This document shows, in pieces, positions 33,401 to 42,084 of a stretch of 64,000 nt of DNA (position 1 is its first letter; each line of letters begins with the position of its first letter). The translations under genes and the position numbers were made by a program. Under the pieces are notes generated by a model, which saw only the letters and a list, made by a program, of their open reading frames with translations, was not told the DNA's origin and searched no databases. Source of the stretch: Burkholderia gladioli (GTDB taxonomy: Bacteria; Pseudomonadota; Gammaproteobacteria; Burkholderiales; Burkholderiaceae); contig NZ_CP009323.1 in the NCBI RefSeq assembly GCF_000959725.1, forward strand, positions 372,001-436,000. Direction: 5' to 3'.

Positions 33401-33991
33401 TCAGGCGTGCTCGGCCGCGCCGAGCGGCCAGCTTCCCGACAAGGCCTTCTCCAGCCACATGGTGCCGATGATGGTCTTCACGTCGCTGATCTGGCCGGTG
33501 CGGATCCATTCGAGCAGCTCGGGCACGGTGGCCGTGAAGGTCTCGAGGAATTCGCCCTCGTCGAGCTGGCGCTCGCCGGCCGTCAGGCCCTTCGCGAGAT
33601 AGATGTCGATGAATTCGGTCGAGTAGGAAATGATCGGATGAATGCGCGTCAGGTAGAAATACTCGCGCGCCGTATAACCGGTTTCCTCGCGCAGTTCGCG
33701 CACCGCGCAAGCCAGCGAGCCTTCCTGCGGATCGAGCTTGCCGGCCGGGTACTCGGCCATCACCTTGCCGATCGGATAGCGGAACTGGCTTTCCATCAGC
33801 ACGCGGCCATCGTCGAACAACGGGATCACCATCACGGCGCCCGGATGGCGGATGTACTCGCGCGTCGCGTGCTTGCCGTCGGGCAGGCGCACCGTGTCGC
33901 GCTTCACTTTCAGGAAATGGCCGTCGAGAATGGATTCGCTTTCGACGCAGACTTCGGTCAGTTTGTCGTCGTGATTCGGTAATTCGGCCAT
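33401..33991 (-). CDS. nudF: NUDIX hydrolase, ADP-ribose pyrophosphatase-like
   Basis: This 196-residue NUDIX protein has the full box G84-x5-E90-x7-REL-REETGY (98-106). The IRHPGAVMVIPLFDDGRVLM segment and downstream ISYSTEFIDIYLAKGL are typical of ADP-ribose pyrophosphatases, which cleave ADP-ribose to AMP and ribose-5-phosphate. The ATG of MAELPNHDD follows GGAG; an in-frame TTG upstream is part of that site. It lies 37 bases after the DUF2818 gene and is probably cotranscribed with nuo. Substrate is by similarity. Confidence 0.88.
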   Translation of the reverse strand: MAELPNHDDKLTEVCVESESILDGHFLKVKRDTVRLPDGKHATREYIRHPGAVMVIPLFDDGRVLMESQFRYPIGKVMAEYPAGKLDPQEGSLACAVRELREETGYTAREYFYLTRIHPIISYSTEFIDIYLAKGLTAGERQLDEGEFLETFTATVPELLEWIRTGQISDVKTIIGTMWLEKALSGSWPLGAAEHA

Positions 33992-34028
33992 CGTCGGCTC
34001 CAAGGTTGGACGCGACGGCCGAGCGCCG

Positions 34029-34328
34029 TCAACGTCGTTTGACGAGATACTGGAACGTGAAGCCGGGGAACGCGAACACCACGAACAGGCTGAAGGTGAT
34101 CGCGTAGAACTGCCAGCCTTGTTCGAAGCGGTTGCCGGCGCGGGACTCGAGCCAGAAGCCGAGCACGCCGACCACGAAGTACAGCACGATCATCTCGGCG
34201 ATCCGCCACCACCCGCTCTTGCGGGCAGCGGCGCCGACCGGGATGAAGGCGAAGGCCCGCTGATTCACGAACGGCAGGTTGGCGCCCAGCAGCGCCAACA
34301 ACACGATGAACCAACCGGCTGCCGACAT
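34029..34328 (-). CDS. DUF2818 family membrane protein
   Basis: This 99-residue protein has three hydrophobic segments (about 5-25, 42-60 and 74-92) and ends FQYLVKRR. The DUF2818 family regularly follows nuoN in betaproteobacteria. Only one base separates it from the nuoN stop codon. Its constant position suggests an accessory role in complex I assembly or stability, but no experimental function is known to me. Confidence 0.9.
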   Translation of the reverse strand: MSAAGWFIVLLALLGANLPFVNQRAFAFIPVGAAARKSGWWRIAEMIVLYFVVGVLGFWLESRAGNRFEQGWQFYAITFSLFVVFAFPGFTFQYLVKRR

Positions 34329-34329
34329 T

Positions 34330-35802
34330 TCAGAGCGGCAGCGTATGGCTGATGGCCTGCAGGCAGACCTCCATCAGCTGGCCGGGCATGATGCCGAGCA
34401 CGAGCACGGCCAGGCCGTTGAGCAGCAGCACCGCGCGGTTCGCCGTGTCGCTCATGATCGGGTTCGTGTCCTGCGGCGCATCGAAGTACATCAGCTTCAC
34501 GATACGCAGATAGTAGAACGCGCCGAACAACGAACTGATGACACCGAGGATCGCGAGCCAGGTCAGGCCGGCGTTGATGGTGGCCTCGAGCACCGCGAGC
34601 TTGGCGTAGAAGCCCACCGTCGGCGGGATGCCGGCCAGCGAGAACATCATCAGCATCATCACGAAGGCGAACACCGGGCTGCGCTTGTTGAGGCCCTTGA
34701 AGTCCTCGAGCGTTTCCGCCTCGAAATCGCGGCGGGCCAGCAGCATCACGATGCCGAAGGCGCCGAGCGTGGTGAGCAGGTAGACGATCGAGTAGAACAT
34801 CGCCGAGCTGTAGGCGGTGGCCGTGAAGGCCGGGCTGCCCTTCACCACGCCCGAGAGCAGGCCGAGCAGCACGAAGCCCATGTTCGAGATCGCCGAGTAG
34901 GCCAGCATCCGCTTGACGTTGCGCTGGACGATACCGGTGATGTTGCCGACGATCAGCGACAGTGCCGCCAGGATCACCAGCATCTGCTGCCAGTCCGCCG
35001 CCAGCGGCAGCAGGCCCATCACCAGGAAGCGCAAGCCCCAGGCGAAGGCCGCCACCTTCGGGCCGCCGCCGGTCATGAGCGACATCGCCGTGGGCGCGCC
35101 CTGGTAGACGTCGGGCACCCACATGTGGAACGGCACCGCGCCGAGCTTGAAGGCCACGCCGGCGATGATGAAGATCACGCCGAACAGCAGCACGATATTG
35201 TTGATGCGGCCCGAGGCGACGGCATTGAGCACGTCCTGCAGCTCGAGCGAGCCGGTGGCGCCATACACCATCGAGATGCCGTACAGCACGAAGCCGGAAG
35301 CCAGCGCGCCGAGCACGTAGTACTTCATCGCCGCTTCACTCGACTGGGCACCGTCGCGGCGCAGCGCGATCAGCGCGTAGAGCGACAGCGACATCAGTTC
35401 GAGGCCGAGGTAGAGCGTCAGGAAGTTGTTGCCCGAGATCATCACCAACTGGCCGAGCAGCGAGAACATCCCGAGCAGGAACACGTCGCCGCGGAACAGG
35501 CCCCGGTCCGACAGGTAGCGCCGCGAGTAGATCATCGAGGCCGCGAAGCCGATCGACACGACCGCCTTCATCACGCTCGAGAAGGCGTCGACCACCACCA
35601 TCCGCGAGAAGAAGTAGTACTGGTGCGGGTCGAGCGCCTGGAACGCAAACCACACACCGGCGACAACGGACGAGACGACCGCGATCAGGTACGTGAGACG
35701 GCGGCCGGACTCGCCGGAGAGGGTGTCGTTGATCCACGCCAGAATGATGGCGAGCATCACGAGCGCGTCGGGCAACAAGGCATTCATAGGTGCGTTTTGC
35801 AT
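34330..35802 (-). CDS. nuoN: NADH-quinone oxidoreductase subunit N
   Basis: NuoN is one of three antiporter-like membrane subunits of complex I that translocate protons. The 490-residue product has about 14 transmembrane helices. The conserved proton-channel lysine regions (FKLGAVPFHMWVPDVYQGAP and NVKRMLAYSAISNMG) are intact. The start at MQNAPMNALLPD has GGAGG upstream. It is the last nuo gene of the operon and precedes DUF2818 by one base. Confidence 0.95.
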   Translation of the reverse strand: MQNAPMNALLPDALVMLAIILAWINDTLSGESGRRLTYLIAVVSSVVAGVWFAFQALDPHQYYFFSRMVVVDAFSSVMKAVVSIGFAASMIYSRRYLSDRGLFRGDVFLLGMFSLLGQLVMISGNNFLTLYLGLELMSLSLYALIALRRDGAQSSEAAMKYYVLGALASGFVLYGISMVYGATGSLELQDVLNAVASGRINNIVLLFGVIFIIAGVAFKLGAVPFHMWVPDVYQGAPTAMSLMTGGGPKVAAFAWGLRFLVMGLLPLAADWQQMLVILAALSLIVGNITGIVQRNVKRMLAYSAISNMGFVLLGLLSGVVKGSPAFTATAYSSAMFYSIVYLLTTLGAFGIVMLLARRDFEAETLEDFKGLNKRSPVFAFVMMLMMFSLAGIPPTVGFYAKLAVLEATINAGLTWLAILGVISSLFGAFYYLRIVKLMYFDAPQDTNPIMSDTANRAVLLLNGLAVLVLGIMPGQLMEVCLQAISHTLPL

Positions 35803-35826
35803 GGTCTTGGTTTCCTCCGCCCACAC

Positions 35827-37320
35827 TTACTGCTGGGCCAGCGGCAGCTTGGATTGCGCAACGTGAGAGAGGAGATTTTCTACGGAAACGTGCATCACGT
35901 CGGTGAAGGGCTTGGGATACAGGCCCATCAGCAGCGTGAACGCGGCCAGCACAGCGAGCATCGAGAATTCGCGCGCGCCGATGTCCTTCAGCGTCGTTAC
36001 CTTCTCGTTGACCACCTTGCCGAAATAGACGCGCTTGTACATCCACAGCGTGTAGCCCGCGCCGAGAATCAGCGTGAGGCCCGCGCCGAACGCGATCCAG
36101 AAATTGAACTTCACCGAGGCGAGGATCACCATGAACTCGCCGACGAAGCCCGAGGTGCCGGGCAGGCCGCAGTTCGCCATCGCGAACAGCAAGGCGAAGG
36201 TGGCGAACTTCGGCATCACGTTCACCACCCCGCCGTACTCGGCGATATTGCGCGTATGCAGGCGATCGTACAACACGCCGATACAAAGGAACATCGCGCC
36301 GGACACGAAACCGTGCGAGATCATCTGCACGATCGCGCCCTCGATGCCGAGCTGGCTGAAGATGAAGAAGCCGAGCGTGACGAAGCCCATGTGGGCGATC
36401 GACGAATAGGCGACCAGCTTCTTCATGTCGGTCTGCACCATCGCGACCAGGCCGATGTAGATCACGGCAATCAGGGACAGCACGATCACGACCGGGGCCA
36501 GATAGTGCGCCGCATCGGGCGTGACGGGCAGGGAGAAGCGCAGGAAGCCGTAGGCGCCGAGCTTGAGCATGATCGCCGCCAGCACCACCGAGCCGCCGGT
36601 CGGCGCCTCGACGTGCGCGTCGGGCAGCCACGTGTGGACCGGCCACATCGGCACCTTCACCGCGAAGGCGAGGAAGAACGCCCCGAACAGCAGCAACTGC
36701 GGCGTCATCGCCAGCTTCGCGCCCTGCCAGGCCGCGAGGTCGAAGGTATGCGTCTCCCGGTACAGGTAGATCAGCGCGATCAGCATCAGCAGCGAGCCGG
36801 CCAGCGTGTAGAGGAAGAACTTGAAGGCCGCGTAGACGCGGTTCGGGCCGCCCCAGACGCCGATGATGATGTACATCGGGATCAGCGTGGCTTCGAAGAA
36901 CACGTAGAACAGCAGGCCGTCGGCCGCCGAGAACACCCCGATCATGATGCCCGAGAGCATCAGGAACGAAGCCAGGTACTGCGAGACGTTCTCGGTGATG
37001 ACTTCCCAGCCGGCCACTACCACGATGACCGTGATCAGCGCCGTGAGCACGACGAACCACATCGAGATGCCGTCGACGCCGAGGTGATACGAAACATTGA
37101 AGCGGTCGATCCAGATCACGTTCTCTTCGAACTGAAGAGCCGCGGTGCTCGGATCGAAACCGGTGATGAGCGGAATCGTGACTGCAAACCCGAGCAGCGA
37201 ACCGATCAGCGCGACCCAGCGGGTCACGCCGGGCTTCCGGTCGGTGCCCACGGCCAGGATGAGCAGGCCAAACACGATCGGAAGCCAGATGGCGGTACTG
37301 AGAATCGGAAATGCGGACAT
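35827..37320 (-). CDS. nuoM: NADH-quinone oxidoreductase subunit M
   Basis: This 497-residue antiporter-like subunit of complex I has about 14 helices. Key motifs are HLGVDGISMWF near the N-terminus, the lysine-bearing FFLAFAVKVPMWPVHTWLPD, and TDMKKLVAYSSIAHMGFV. Gaps of 24 and 21 bases to nuoN and nuoL fit a single operon. Located in the inner membrane arm. Confidence 0.97.
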   Translation of the reverse strand: MSAFPILSTAIWLPIVFGLLILAVGTDRKPGVTRWVALIGSLLGFAVTIPLITGFDPSTAALQFEENVIWIDRFNVSYHLGVDGISMWFVVLTALITVIVVVAGWEVITENVSQYLASFLMLSGIMIGVFSAADGLLFYVFFEATLIPMYIIIGVWGGPNRVYAAFKFFLYTLAGSLLMLIALIYLYRETHTFDLAAWQGAKLAMTPQLLLFGAFFLAFAVKVPMWPVHTWLPDAHVEAPTGGSVVLAAIMLKLGAYGFLRFSLPVTPDAAHYLAPVVIVLSLIAVIYIGLVAMVQTDMKKLVAYSSIAHMGFVTLGFFIFSQLGIEGAIVQMISHGFVSGAMFLCIGVLYDRLHTRNIAEYGGVVNVMPKFATFALLFAMANCGLPGTSGFVGEFMVILASVKFNFWIAFGAGLTLILGAGYTLWMYKRVYFGKVVNEKVTTLKDIGAREFSMLAVLAAFTLLMGLYPKPFTDVMHVSVENLLSHVAQSKLPLAQQ

Positions 37321-37341
37321 GAGTGGGTTCCTCTCCTTTTC

Positions 37342-39390
37342 TTATTTGCCGCCGAGCGTAACAAACAGGGTAAGGAGACCCAACATGCCAATGATCATCG
37401 CGAACGCGTAGTGATAGATGTAGCCGGACTGCAGGAAGCGGATCACGCCGGCGAACCAGCTGACGAATCGCGCGCTCCCGTTGACGACTCCATCGATCAC
37501 CACGACGTCGCCCTCTTTCCACAGGCCTCGGCCGACCGCGACCGAGCCCCTGGCGAACACGACCTCGTTGATCTTGTCCATGTAGTATTTGTTGTCAAGC
37601 AGCGTATAGATCGGACCGGCCGCGCGGCGGATTGCCGCCGAAAGGTCCGGGCGCTTCAGATACAGGAACCAGGCAACGACCACGCCTGCGAGCGCGAGCC
37701 AGGCCGGCAGGCCCGACACCGAATGCAGGCCCATCGCGGCCCAGCCGTGGAATTCATCGGCCATCTCGGCGAGCGCCGGATGGTTCTGGCCGATGAAGAT
37801 CACCTTGTCGAACGCCACGCCGTGCTGGAAGAAGTCGCCGAACAGCATCGGGCCGATCGCCACGCCGCCGATCAGCACGGACGGAATCGCGAGCAGCACC
37901 AGCGGCACCCAGACGACCCACGAGGTCTCGTGCGGTTCATGTGCGTGATCGTCGTGGCCGTGCGCGTCATGCCCATGCCCTTGCGCGGCGGCCTTGCCCA
38001 TCGGCGAATCGGGATGCTTCGGCTTGCGGAAGCGCTCCTCGCCGTGGAACACCAGGAAATACATGCGGAACGAGTACAGCGCCGTCACGAACACGCTCGC
38101 GACCACCGCGAAGTACGCGAAACCCGAACCCGGCAGATGCGAGAGCTTGACCGCATCGATGATCGAGTCCTTCGAGTAGAAGCCCGAGAAGAACGGCGTG
38201 CCGATCAGCGCCAGCGAACCGATCAGCGAGGTGATCCAGGTGATCGGCATGTACTTGCGCAGGCCGCCCATGTTGCGGATGTCCTGGTCGTGGTGCATGC
38301 CGATGATGACCGAGCCCGCCGCGAGGAACAGCAGCGCCTTGAAGAAGGCGTGCGTCATCAGGTGGAACACGGCGACCGGGTAGGCCGACACGCCCAGCGC
38401 GACCGTCATGTAGCCGAGCTGCGAGAGCGTAGAGTACGCGACCACGCGCTTGATGTCGTTCTGGATCACGCCGAGGAAGCCCATGAACAGCGCAGTGATG
38501 GCGCCGATCACGGTGATGAAGGAGAGCGCGGCGTCCGACAGCTCGAACAGCGGCGACATGCGCGTGACCATGAACACGCCGGCCGTCACCATGGTGGCCG
38601 CGTGGATCAGCGCCGAGATCGGCGTCGGGCCTTCCATCGAATCGGGCAGCCAGACGTGCAGCGGGAACTGTGCCGACTTGCCCATCGCGCCGATGAACAG
38701 GCAGATGCAAGCCACCGTCAGCAGGCCCCAGTCGGTGCCCGGGAAGTGCATCGCGGCCAGCGCGTTGCTCTTGGCGAACACCTCGCCGTAGTTCATCGAG
38801 CCACCATAGGCCAGCAGCAGGCCGATGCCGAGCAGGAAGCCGAAATCGCCGACGCGGTTGACGATGAACGCCTTCATGTTGGCGTAGATCGCGCTTTCCC
38901 GCGTGTAGTAGAAACCGATCAGCAGATAGGACACGAGGCCGACCGCCTCCCAGCCGAAGAACAGCTGGAGGAAGTTGTTGCTCATCACGAGCATCAGCAT
39001 CGAGAAGGTGAACAGCGAGATGTAGGAGAAGAAGCGCTGGTAGCCGTCCTCCTCTTCCATGTAGCCGATCGTGTAGATGTGCACCATCAGCGAGACGAAG
39101 GTGACCACCACCATCATCATCGCGGTCAGCGAATCGACGAGGAAGCCGATCTCGAGCTTGAGCGGCCCGACCTGCATCCATTCGTAGACGGTGGCATTGA
39201 AGCTCGCGCCGTCCATCACCTGCAGGAACACCAGGCAGGACAGGACGAAGGAGATCAGGACGCCGAGGATGGTCACGCGGTGCGCGCCCTTGCGACCGAC
39301 GGTATTGCCGAACAGGCCGGCGATGATCGAGCCGGCGAGCGGCGCCAGCGGGATCGCCAGCAGCGTGGTTTCGTTGAGTGTGGTCGACAT
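37342..39390 (-). CDS. nuoL: NADH-quinone oxidoreductase subunit L
   Basis: This 682-residue distal membrane subunit of complex I contains the antiporter core (FEGWEAVGLVSYLLIGF-like region, SAQFPLHVWLPDSMEGPTPI, DIKRVVAYSTLSQLGYM) and the C-terminal extension that forms the long lateral helix. A His/Asp-rich cytoplasmic loop (GHGHDAHGHDDHAHEPHE, around residues 473-490) is a lineage-specific insertion that might bind metals. Spacing to nuoK is 17 bases. Confidence 0.97.
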   Translation of the reverse strand: MSTTLNETTLLAIPLAPLAGSIIAGLFGNTVGRKGAHRVTILGVLISFVLSCLVFLQVMDGASFNATVYEWMQVGPLKLEIGFLVDSLTAMMMVVVTFVSLMVHIYTIGYMEEEDGYQRFFSYISLFTFSMLMLVMSNNFLQLFFGWEAVGLVSYLLIGFYYTRESAIYANMKAFIVNRVGDFGFLLGIGLLLAYGGSMNYGEVFAKSNALAAMHFPGTDWGLLTVACICLFIGAMGKSAQFPLHVWLPDSMEGPTPISALIHAATMVTAGVFMVTRMSPLFELSDAALSFITVIGAITALFMGFLGVIQNDIKRVVAYSTLSQLGYMTVALGVSAYPVAVFHLMTHAFFKALLFLAAGSVIIGMHHDQDIRNMGGLRKYMPITWITSLIGSLALIGTPFFSGFYSKDSIIDAVKLSHLPGSGFAYFAVVASVFVTALYSFRMYFLVFHGEERFRKPKHPDSPMGKAAAQGHGHDAHGHDDHAHEPHETSWVVWVPLVLLAIPSVLIGGVAIGPMLFGDFFQHGVAFDKVIFIGQNHPALAEMADEFHGWAAMGLHSVSGLPAWLALAGVVVAWFLYLKRPDLSAAIRRAAGPIYTLLDNKYYMDKINEVVFARGSVAVGRGLWKEGDVVVIDGVVNGSARFVSWFAGVIRFLQSGYIYHYAFAMIIGMLGLLTLFVTLGGK

Positions 39391-39407
39391 AGCAGACTCG
39401 CCTGAAA

Positions 39408-39719
39408 TTAGCCCTTGAGCTGGTCGAGATCCTCGACATTGATGGTGTCGAGTTTGCGGAACAGCGTCACCAGAATCGCGAGGCCGATTGCCGCTTCCGC
39501 CGCTGCAACCGTGAGCACGAAGAACACGAAGATCTGTCCGTGCACGTCCCCGAGATAATGCGAGAACGCGACGAAGTTCGTATTGACCGCGAGCAGCATC
39601 AGCTCGATCGCCATCAGGATCACGATGATGTTGCGACGGTTCAGGAAGATGCCGACGATGCTGATCGCGAACAGGATCGCGCCGAGCACCAGGTAGTGGG
39701 CAAGAGTCAGGTTCAACAT
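39408..39719 (-). CDS. nuoK: NADH-quinone oxidoreductase subunit K
   Basis: This 103-residue membrane subunit has three helices and the conserved membrane glutamates in [10 protein letters not shown] and [12 protein letters not shown] needed for proton coupling. It lies between nuoJ and nuoL with short gaps (18 and 17 bases). Length is normal. Confidence 0.97.
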   Translation of the reverse strand: MLNLTLAHYLVLGAILFAISIVGIFLNRRNIIVILMAIELMLLAVNTNFVAFSHYLGDVHGQIFVFFVLTVAAAEAAIGLAILVTLFRKLDTINVEDLDQLKG

Positions 39720-39737
39720 GGTTGGGTTCTCCTCCGC

Positions 39738-40400
39738 TCAGCTCTTGGTGGCCGCGGCGGGATCGGCCGCGGCGGGTGCCGCTTCAGGCGCGGGCGGCTT
39801 CTCGGCCGCCATCTTCACGAGACGCACGCGATCCTGGCGGCGCACGCTGACCTGGTCGGACACGCGCTGGCGCTTGCGCTCCTTGCCGCGGCCCGAGGTC
39901 AGCGAAACCGCCGCGATGATCGCGACCAGCAGCACCAGGCCGGCGATTTCGAAGGCGAAGATGTAGTCGGTGTAGATCACCTTGCCGATCAGTTGCGTGT
40001 TCGTCATGTTGGCGAGCGCGCCGGAGGCGATCTCGCGCACCGGCGAGGACGTCGCGCCGTAGCCGCGCCAGAGGATCAGCGCGGTCTCGACCACGATGAT
40101 CGCGCCCACCACGGTGGCCATCGGCACGAAGCGGCGGAAGTCGCGGCGCAGCACGTCGGTGTTGATGTCGAGCATCATCACCACGAACAGGAACAGCACC
40201 ATCACCGCGCCGACGTAGACGAGCACCAGCAGGATGGCGAGGAACTCGGCCTCGAGCAGCATCCAGATCGCGGCGGCGTTGAAGAACGCGAGGACGAGGA
40301 AGAGCGCGGAAGCCACGGGGTTGCGCGCGGTGATCACCTTCAGCCCCGAGATCACCAGCAGCAGCGAGAAGATGTAGAAGAGTACGGTCGTGAAGTCCAT
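39738..40400 (-). CDS. nuoJ: NADH-quinone oxidoreductase subunit J
   Basis: This 220-residue membrane subunit has five helices, with the conserved LVYVGAVMVLFLFVVMML helix 3 that carries the pi-bulge in complex I. The C-terminal tail is Ala/Pro/Lys-rich (EKPPAPEAAPAAADPAAATK). The start at MDFTTVLFYIFS was chosen from family alignment. The gap to nuoI, 114 bases, is wide for this operon and contains a strong hairpin. Confidence 0.96.
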   Translation of the reverse strand: MDFTTVLFYIFSLLLVISGLKVITARNPVASALFLVLAFFNAAAIWMLLEAEFLAILLVLVYVGAVMVLFLFVVMMLDINTDVLRRDFRRFVPMATVVGAIIVVETALILWRGYGATSSPVREIASGALANMTNTQLIGKVIYTDYIFAFEIAGLVLLVAIIAAVSLTSGRGKERKRQRVSDQVSVRRQDRVRLVKMAAEKPPAPEAAPAAADPAAATKS

Positions 40401-40484
40401 GGTTACCGGTTCATCGTTTAGGCCTTGGTCAGGCACGGTTCTCGGGCACTGCGACGTGCCGCGCACCGTTGCCGCGGCGGCTCG

Positions 40485-40505
40485 GGCCGGCCCCTGGGGC
40501 CGGCC
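40485..40505. repeat. Perfect inverted repeat in the nuoI-nuoJ gap
   Basis: Ten bases each side of a single central T are fully complementary (GGCCGGCCCC/GGGGCCGGCC). In RNA this would form a very stable stem next to the nuoI stop codon. There is no T run, so it is more likely to affect mRNA stability than to end transcription. Confidence 0.6.
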
Positions 40506-40514
40506 GGTCCTGCA

Positions 40515-41003
40515 TTAGCGATACGGCGCGTCGGCGGCCTTGGCGGCCGCGATGTCCTTCTCGTAGCGGTCGCCCACCGCGAGCAGCATTTCCTTGGTGA
40601 AATACAGGTCGCCGCGCTTCTCGCCGTGGTACTCGAGGATCTGCGTCTCGACGATCGAATCGACCGGGCAGCTTTCCTCGCAGAAGCCGCAGAAGATGCA
40701 CTTGGTCAGGTCGATGTCGTAGCGCGTGGTGCGGCGCGTGTTGTCGGCGCGCACCTGCGATTCGATGGTGATCGCCATCGCCGGGCACACGGCCTCGCAG
40801 AGCTTGCAGGCGATGCAGCGCTCCTCGCCGTTTTCGTAGCGGCGCAGCGCGTGCAGCCCGCGAAAACGCGGCGAGATCGGCGTCTTCTCTTCCGGGAACT
40901 GCACCGTGATCTTCCGCTTGAAGGTGTAGCGGCCCGTCATCGCGAGCCCCTTCACCAGTTCGGTCAGGAAGAAGGTCTTAAAGAATTGTTGGATTGCCGT
41001 CAT
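40515..41003 (-). CDS. nuoI: NADH-quinone oxidoreductase subunit I
   Basis: This 162-residue peripheral subunit carries two 4Fe-4S clusters (N6a, N6b) in [16 protein letters not shown] and [16 protein letters not shown], both with the expected spacing. It links the hydrophilic arm to the quinone site. The N-terminus has the amphipathic helix that anchors it to the membrane. The gap to nuoH is 16 bases. Confidence 0.97.
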   Translation of the reverse strand: MTAIQQFFKTFFLTELVKGLAMTGRYTFKRKITVQFPEEKTPISPRFRGLHALRRYENGEERCIACKLCEAVCPAMAITIESQVRADNTRRTTRYDIDLTKCIFCGFCEESCPVDSIVETQILEYHGEKRGDLYFTKEMLLAVGDRYEKDIAAAKAADAPYR

Positions 41004-41019
41004 GATGGGATCCGCCCTC

Positions 41020-42084
41020 TCAATTCCAGATATTCAGCGGCGACATCATCCAGAAGCCGACCACGACCACCCAGATCACGCAGATCGGCAGGAAGATCTT
41101 CCAGCCCAGGCGCATGATCTGGTCGTAACGGAAACGCGGGAACGTGGCGCGTACCCAGATGAAGACCGACAGCAGCATGAAGATCTTCAGCACCAGCCAG
41201 ACCACGCCCGGGATGAAGTGCAGGAAGCTGAACGGCGCGTCCCAGCCGCCGAGGAACAGCGTCGCCGCCAGCGCCGAGATCACGATCATGTTGATGTACT
41301 CGGCGAGGAAGAACAGCGCGAAGCCCATCCCCGAGTAATCGATCATGTGACCGGCCACGATTTCCGATTCGCCTTCCACCACGTCGAACGGGTGGCGATT
41401 CGTTTCCGCGATGCCCGAGATGAAGTAGATGACGAACACCGGCAACAGCGGCAGCCAGTTCCAGGACATGAAGTTGATGCCGTGGTGCGCAAAGTAGCCG
41501 TGCTGCTGCGAGACCACGATGTCCGAGAAATTCAGGCTGCCGGCCGTCATCAGCACCAGCACCAGGGCGAAGCCCATCGAGATTTCGTAGGACACCATCT
41601 GCGCGGCCGCGCGCATCGCGCCGAGGAACGCGTACTTCGAGTTCGAGGCCCAGCCGGCCAGGATCACCGCGTAGACGCCGATCGAGGAAATCGCCATCGC
41701 GTAGAGCAGGCCGGCGTTGATGTTGGCGAGCACCGCGCCGGCCTGGAACGGAATCACCGCCCAGACCGCGAAGGCCGGCACCACCGTCATGACCGGCGCG
41801 ATCAGGTAAAGCCAGCGGCTGGCCGCGCTCGGCTGGATCACTTCCTTGAGCAGCAGCTTGAGCACGTCGGCGATCGGCTGCAGCAGGCCGCCGGGGCCGA
41901 CGCGGTTCGGGCCGAGACGCACGTGCATCCAGCCGATCAGCTTGCGTTCCCAGAGAATCAGGTAGGCGACGCTGAGCAGGATCACCACGCAGACCACCAG
42001 GATCCGCACCAGCGCCCAGACGGTCGGCCATGCCGCGCCGAGCAGCTCGGTACCACCCGAATTGATCGTATCGAACAAGCTCAT
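41020..42084 (-). CDS. nuoH: NADH-quinone oxidoreductase subunit H
   Basis: This 354-residue membrane subunit helps form the quinone-binding pocket. It has about eight helices and the conserved [20 protein letters not shown] and [20 protein letters not shown] segments. Its ATG directly abuts the nuoG stop codon, which indicates translational coupling. Confidence 0.97.
   Translation of the reverse strand: MSLFDTINSGGTELLGAAWPTVWALVRILVVCVVILLSVAYLILWERKLIGWMHVRLGPNRVGPGGLLQPIADVLKLLLKEVIQPSAASRWLYLIAPVMTVVPAFAVWAVIPFQAGAVLANINAGLLYAMAISSIGVYAVILAGWASNSKYAFLGAMRAAAQMVSYEISMGFALVLVLMTAGSLNFSDIVVSQQHGYFAHHGINFMSWNWLPLLPVFVIYFISGIAETNRHPFDVVEGESEIVAGHMIDYSGMGFALFFLAEYINMIVISALAATLFLGGWDAPFSFLHFIPGVVWLVLKIFMLLSVFIWVRATFPRFRYDQIMRLGWKIFLPICVIWVVVVGFWMMSPLNIWN

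Noticed and set aside
34279..39405. A 1,708-codon open frame on the plus strand opposite nuoN-nuoL
   Set aside because: It is entirely antisense to three certain genes. Its product is extremely rich in Arg, His, Asp and Glu, the usual result of reading high-GC genes on the opposite strand, and it has no domain.
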